The notes beneath the pieces were generated by a model. That model was not told the origin of the DNA and did no database searches. It was given only the letters and a program-made list of their open reading frames with translations. DNA of 64,000 nt from Nageia nagi (Eukaryota; Pinophyta), in assembly GCA_050084985.1 (NCBI GenBank), contig JBITNC010000002.1:496001-560000 (forward strand). The letters are read 5' to 3'. Positions 59,207 to 64,000 of the stretch are shown piece by piece; the first letter of the stretch is position 1; each line of letters begins with the position of its first letter. Position numbers and translations under genes: made by a program.

Positions 59207-60379
59207 TATTACACAATCTCAATCAACAGTATGTATCCTCTAATTGGTTAAAAATAATAATATATGCATAATCATATTGGGAACAATCCAAATGAGGGAC
59301 CAAAGGTAAAATATCATCAATAAAAACCATAGAAACATCATCGAAAGTGTTATCAAAAGATTCATGGAAGAAATTACCTAGGATGGAACACTCTGAAGTG
59401 TGAGGAATGGATGGACCAAAACATAATAGGATGTCACATTAAATAACATTATCCACCTCCCCTACAAGAATATTAATATTAGCAAAATGCTCTTCTATAG
59501 GCTTAAGTTTAGGGCCATGAAACCCTAAATTGCGCTTATCTTAGTTGGATTGAAACGAAATGGAAAAAGCATGAACCATTCCTTGCTTGTATTTTTCTAG
59601 ATCATACCCTTTCAATTTATATTTAGAAAATAGTTTACAAAATAATTAAAGACATGAAATATATTCTATTTTGGTGCAAAACTTCTCCTTGAGACAATGC
59701 TCAAGGGGAATATCCTAGGGTGTATCCACACCCACATAAACAAAGAAAGATAGGTTTGGGTGCGAGCCTAGTGAGATGAGAGAGCCAATAGATGGTGAGG
59801 ATTACAAGGGTATCCCAAAGTATTTTATAGAAGGAATATTAAAAATCACATCATTAATACAATATTCCCTCTTTCCAAGACATTCATACTTGACAGTCTT
59901 AAAAGATGGTGAAATGATCAAGCTAACAGGATGTTGGTCAAGGGGATAGGGACCAACCTGCAAGGAAGAGGGTGCATATTCCTACAAATAATATAAAAGA
60001 AAATAAGAGGATAATACATGTAACTAAATTAGTATTAGAACATGATGGTATGATGGTTGATCACTTCCAAGGATGGGCATAAACTAGATTTTCCAACTGG
60101 AGGAAGATCATGCAAAATCCTCAAGTGATTTACCCTCATGGCATATAATGGGATAAATGCTTGAGGGAGCTAAAGAGTATGGATATGAATATGAAGTAGA
60201 TGGAATAAAAAATAAATATGAATATGAAATCTCTTATGAATAATATGACACCAAATTAGGATGATTGTTCATGAGAATGGTGACAAGCAAAAGATGCCTA
60301 AATGGCATCTGAGGAGACTTAGGGAAAAAGATGAGTTGCAATAATAGAAAGGATTTGGGTTACCTATTATGCAATGGAC
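59207..60379 (-). pseudogene. Tat-like pol linker with G-patch-like segment
   Basis: Minus-strand fragments between protease and RT. Near 59620-59470 it reads GYDLEKYKQGMVHAF, then NLGFHGPKLKPIEEHFANIN, which matches the G-patch-like GYxPGxGLGxxxQG..GLGF linker of Tat elements in weathered form. The rest (59640-60370) is too decayed to assign. Confidence 0.5.
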
Positions 60380-60800
60380 CATTATATTATGTAGATATTT
60401 TAGACATATATACAAATTTTATAGAACTACCTCAATATCTTTAATCCATGGTAAATCTAAGAGCAAATTGTACTACATTTCACCCTCAACCACATGGCAT
60501 GTCATTGTAATTTCTTTAACACCAACTCCACTGGAAGTGTACCTATGCCCATTATCATTGCCAAAGTGTTATTAAAGTCCCTAATAGTAATATTAGGTGC
60601 ATTTAAGAAATTAATAGGTACCTTAATCTCTCATGTGATATAGATGATATGATATTGATAGCTAACCCATGGTCTATTAGCACACTTTTTGAAGGGCAAG
60701 AATCCACTTAGGTGATAATGTACAAAGCAAGATGCTTTGCCTTATCAAGTTGAGGATATTGAATCTCATCCTAAAAGAATGTGGTACTTGACCTAGTGGT
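60380..60800 (-). pseudogene. Tat-like gypsy aspartic protease
   Basis: Right to left. The active-site region near 60683-60651 reads VLIDHGLAINI, where Tat proteases usually have D-N-G-S/T-A, so the residues after the Asp are altered. It is followed by ITMTCHVVEGEMYNLLLDL PWIKD near 60500-60440, matching the closing NLLLGRPWIHD motif of gypsy proteases. Several stops lie between the two. Confidence 0.75.
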
Positions 60801-61921
60801 ACTCTAAACAACCCCTATGAAATATCTAAAAGAATTAGGGTTAGTACTATCTAGCTTAATAACTTTTAATATCTTGTTCAAAGCATTCCTATGTTTGACT
60901 AATTGCTACAATAGATACATAAGGAAAACTTTATCTGTGTGGTCTTAAGCTACTACTCTAATTATGTTTGAATGGTCATAGGAGCTCTAGGGGGCTATGT
61001 TTAAATCTATACTCAAGGTTGAGGTAATGGTTGTTAAATTCCTGCATCCCAAGGCGGAGGAGGAGGTGTTATATGATTACCCAAACCTTTTGTAGTAGTG
61101 ACCCATATCATGTTGCTATCATGGATCTCTATAATTTGATATGATGGAGGTGGATACATGACACCCATAAATTCAAAATTTTAGGTTATATCTATGCCTC
61201 TAATAAAAGAAAAATGTGACTGTATATTAGTAAAGCTCACAAACTCATTATTCTATCTCAGATTGTAGTCATGTACTATTTGTTGTGTTAGCTCTGATGA
61301 GATATGATTAACATTAGTATTATGCCTCATCAAAGAGTCCTAAAATACACCCAAGTTCTGATTGGGTTAAGCCATAAGGTTTCCCATCGATGCCTTCCCA
61401 CTATCAATCAATCTATGGATGGTATTCCTCAACTAGTCGTATTTATTTGTATCATGTCCCTTTTGTCTATGATAAATGTAATATTCATTATCCTTATACC
61501 AAGAAGGCTTCTCTAAATTAGGATCTTTTGGTTTGACTTCTGGGAGAGTGACTAATTGAGCATTTAAGAGATTTTTCAAAACATCCTCAATAGGTTCATT
61601 CAAAGGTGTCTAAGGTTCACATGGCCCTTATTATCAAGGTTGCCTAGGCCTATAAGGATCTTATTGATTATTTTTCTCATTATTAGGCCTAGGTATTTAC
61701 TAATTCTATGGTTGTGATGGTGCATTGGCCCTTGGTGGCCATGGTGAAGCTAATTGAATAACTAGCTATGTCTATGAGACCTCATGGGATACCTAATTAC
61801 TCTATGATTTCTAATAATAAGTACTAGGATTACTTCCATAATTGTGATACTTTTGATTATTATTCTCTTTCTTCCTTAACATAATTTCATCATCTTGAAC
61901 TTTGGCCTCCTCTATATACTT
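60801..61921 (-). pseudogene. Tat-like gag C-terminal part
   Basis: Minus-strand reading near 61540-61380 is KDPNLEKPSWYKDNEYYIY then HRQKGHDTNKYD, a zinc-knuckle-like motif related to CAYHRQKGHNTNKC in the gag at 38497-41150, here with Cys changed to Tyr. EFMGVMYPPPSYQII and PPPPPWDAGI follow near 61170 and 61050. The N-terminal part is cut off at 61921 by the copia LTR. Confidence 0.75.
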
Positions 61922-62427
61922 TGTTGGAATGTATAATGCATTATTGTAAAGGTTATGTAATAATCTTCTATAAAAGTTCACTCATACTTAAGGTATCAAA
62001 TGGTATCATTTGATACCTTAAGTATTTAAGTAAATATGATAATGTAACTGGTCCTACACTCCATGTCATGAGCATGCTCCTTGGGTAAAAGGATGTGCAT
62101 GTCGTGCTTTTGTACATTGAATAAAAGGGTAATATAAAGAGAAATTTTGGCCTATAAATAAAAGGCTCCCACTTTGTGATCACACACCAATTTGTGGAGT
62201 AAATTTATGCTATAATATAGTTTTTAAGAGAAAAGTAGGAGGATTGTAAGAGTTCGTATTTGTTAAGAAGAAAGATCTAGTTAGTTGATGTACTCCTAGT
62301 TGGAGGAACTACTTACATCTTGTGTTATCTTTATGAGATTACTTTGTGAATTTGTTAGATGTGCATTGTGAGCTTTCATGTGATCTTAGAAGTTTAGAGT
62401 TGTTCTTGTTATAGTTAAATTCTTTCA
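61922..62427 (+). repeat. 5' LTR of the right-hand copia (506 bp)
   Basis: It runs from TGTTGGAATGTATAATGC to ..ttaaattctttca. It is preceded by tactt and shares nearly every segment with the LTRs at 21209-21705 and 29291-29786 in reverse. Confidence 0.92.
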
Positions 62428-62429
62428 TT

Positions 62430-62442
62430 TGGTATCAGAGCC
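62430..62442 (+). other. Primer-binding site, iMet type
   Basis: TGGTATCAGAGCC two bases after the LTR end: the standard plant initiator tRNA-Met PBS. Confidence 0.92.
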
Positions 62443-64000
62443 TTTTGGAGGCTCCTCTTCACATCCTTGGAGACTCTTCATCTTGAAGGATTATCTACAT
62501 CCTTGTTGAGGTAAAATAATTGTGAAGGTGTAACATCCTTCCTTTATTTTTTTTTGAAATTATTGCATTATGCCACTAACATATTATTTGCTATGTGTTA
62601 GTTCTTTTTTTAAGCAAAATATGGCTAATTAAAATATAATTTTTTTTTTATACTAATATCTTATGACTTGCAATTTTTTAATTGCTACATTATATATATA
62701 TATATACAATTTTTGTGTATATTTCAAAGAGGTTAGTGTACAAAGTACAATATTTATATAAAACTACTTTGTGTGAAGAAAAATACATTTTTTTTAAAGG
62801 GGGTTCCTTAAAAGAAAATATAGGAAGTTAAAAAAAAGAGAGGGGGAGTTGTATTTCAAAATAGAAATATAATGATGTATTTTTTTAAATATATATATAC
62901 ATTTTCTTTGTAAAATAATTTTTTTTAAAGTATTATGAAGTTTTGTTTGAGGAGGAAACTATTTCAATCCAAGGAAGAGCATCACCATGAGTTTGAAAAT
63001 GATCAAACCTCTATTTGATTTGCCTTGGCCGTTTACCTTTGTCTCCCTCATAGCACTAGATCTTAGTTTTGCCCTTCCCTTTATTATTTTGAGGAAGATA
63101 AAGAATGTGAATTGGTCTAGTTTACACAAAAGCTATGCTCTAGATCTTGATGCCTCTTCTTACATTGCTCTTTTTTTATGGACTCCCTTTCATTCTCTTG
63201 CTAGTATCCTTTGGCACCTTGCCCACTCGTGGTGACCTGATCACCTCTCCTCTCATGTATCTCCCTCTCACATGACCCCTATGCACTCTTCATGCTTTTT
63301 TTTTTTGAAAAGATGTTTATGGTCATTATGTATTTGAACCTCTCCTCATCCTATGTGCATTGGCTCTAGCTTTATTTTTTTCTCCCTCTGGCTTTGGTTA
63401 TAGATGGTAGGGTTTCCTAACTTTTTGCTATGGATAGTTGCCTCCAACTCTAGTGATGATCTGATGTGCCTCACCCTCTTGCATTCTGGCCTCCACTCCT
63501 TTACCTGATCTGGCCACCTCTCCTCCACCTACTTGAATCCTCTCCATTAAAACATAGGCACCTCTATTTAATGCTATCTCCCTACTGTGCCTCATGTTTG
63601 CTTGCATCACATTGGTATCCTCGTGCATAGTAGGGGCTCATCTCTTTTACCCTCATGGTCTAAAGCTCTACAAATGACCTCCCTCCACTATGGCACCTCC
63701 ATGTCTCACCCTCCTCTCTCCCTTTATTCCTCATCATTGCACCTCTTACCCACATTTTTTTTATTACTCAGGCATTTATAACTATACATTATTGCTCTAC
63801 TTTCTTACTGAACACTATTTTGTTACTTGTAAGAAATTTTTTTAAGCCATCATTGCTTGAGCTTTAATTAGCTTAGCGTGGAGTATGGGGCTTCAATTTT
63901 GCATTTAATTTTTGCAGGTTATTATAGGATGTATTTAATTTTTGAGTGGGCTCATTTTTTTTAAACCAAAAGAAAGGTTTATTTTTTAAATACATATATA
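62443..64000 (+). other. Leader of the right-hand copia
   Basis: 62443-62720 matches the PBS-proximal leader of the complete copia. It contains AT runs, including a short (TA)n at 62691-62705 and a second near 62890. 63000-63780 is C/T-rich on the plus strand. Its open frames (62987-63235, 63587-63781 and minus-strand ones) show no family resemblance and are probably chance. Confidence 0.6.

Larger units (their letters stand above)
44219..61921 (-). mobile_element. Large Tat-like Ty3/gypsy element, minus strand (3' LTR to gag)
   Basis: Order on the minus strand is gag (61921 down), protease, G-patch-like linker, RT, RNase H, integrase, a ~7-kb 3' region with an opposite-strand gene remnant, polypurine tract at 45421-45409 and 3' LTR from 45408 down. 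Excluding the two inserted elements it still spans about 14 kb, in keeping with Tat/Ogre-type gypsy elements. The 5' LTR and gag start lie right of the window, beyond the copia inserted at 61922. Confidence 0.8.
61922..64000 (+). mobile_element. Copia element, 5' end (same family as 21209-29786)
   Basis: 5' LTR 61922-62427, exact iMet PBS and leader to the window edge. The LTR and the first ~280 bp of leader are homologous, in opposite orientation, to the complete copia. The rest of the leader (62990-64000) is less AT-rich and shows no gag, as expected if the family has a ~2.9-kb leader. Confidence 0.85.

Noticed and set aside
62987-63781. Open frames that might be a gag or host exon at the right edge
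   Set aside because: No gag, zinc-knuckle or plant protein resemblance; position fits the long non-coding leader of this copia family.
1-64000. Organelle-derived insertions, tRNA or rRNA genes
   Set aside because: No stretch with recognisable plastid, mitochondrial, tRNA or rRNA sequence was seen; TGGTATCA sites are primer-binding sites, not tRNA genes.

Overview
This window looks like repeat-dominated nuclear DNA of a plant with a large genome. All recognisable coding sequence is plant retrotransposon: Ty1/copia, three or more Ty3/gypsy types (a chromodomain chromovirus and Tat-like elements) and a LINE. Nearly all of it is decayed by in-frame TAG/TAA/TGA codons and frameshifts. The base composition is AT-rich and CpG-poor, as expected for old, methylated, slowly removed repeats; a gymnosperm is plausible but is only an inference. 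I see no intact host gene, tRNA, rRNA or CRISPR array.

Layout, left to right. 1-4872: repeat-rich 3' end of a Tat-like gypsy element, with polypurine tract and 3' LTR. 4873-7330: 5'- and 3'-truncated copia gag-pol. 7800-7972 and 13420-13760: end of a LINE ORF2, split in its zf-RVT domain by a chromovirus (7973-13419) that has both LTRs, a primer-binding site and a chromodomain but has lost most of gag and protease. 14231-14990: broken copy of what resembles a plant-transposon-associated protein. 16471-18776: small non-coding LTR element sitting inside one unit of a tandem duplication. 20056-20221: long imperfect hairpin.

20280-34886: a plus-strand Tat-like gypsy pol, interrupted by a complete minus-strand copia (21209-29786, perfect 5-bp target duplication AAAGT) and by a 1.77-kb LTR-like insertion in integrase (32669-34437). 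It is then cut by a copia-type LTR and leader (34887-35726), itself cut by a second Tat-like element (35727-41150; LTR, PBS, long leader, nearly continuous gag). 41151-44218 is non-coding and unidentified.

44219-61921: a very long minus-strand Tat-like element. It reads right to left as gag, protease, G-patch-like linker, RT, RNase H, integrase, a 7-kb 3' region carrying a plus-strand (antisense) extra gene remnant resembling the plant mobile domain, a polypurine tract and the 3' LTR. Its RT is broken by a 2.1-kb unclassified insertion (55165-57308). A CpG-rich, apparently young 1.4-kb solo LTR (57832-59206) sits just upstream. Its gag is cut by the 5' end of a plus-strand copia (61922-64000) of the same family as the element at 21209-29786.

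The most notable signal is in the young solo LTR. Its U3-like half is an array of four ~123-bp units. Each carries two TGACGTCA-like palindromes in fixed register and several TCCGGA palindromes, upstream of a TATA box and a pyrimidine-rich 28-bp repeat. It looks like a multimerised bZIP/TGA-factor enhancer. Second is the antisense PMD-like gene remnant at 47391-49660.
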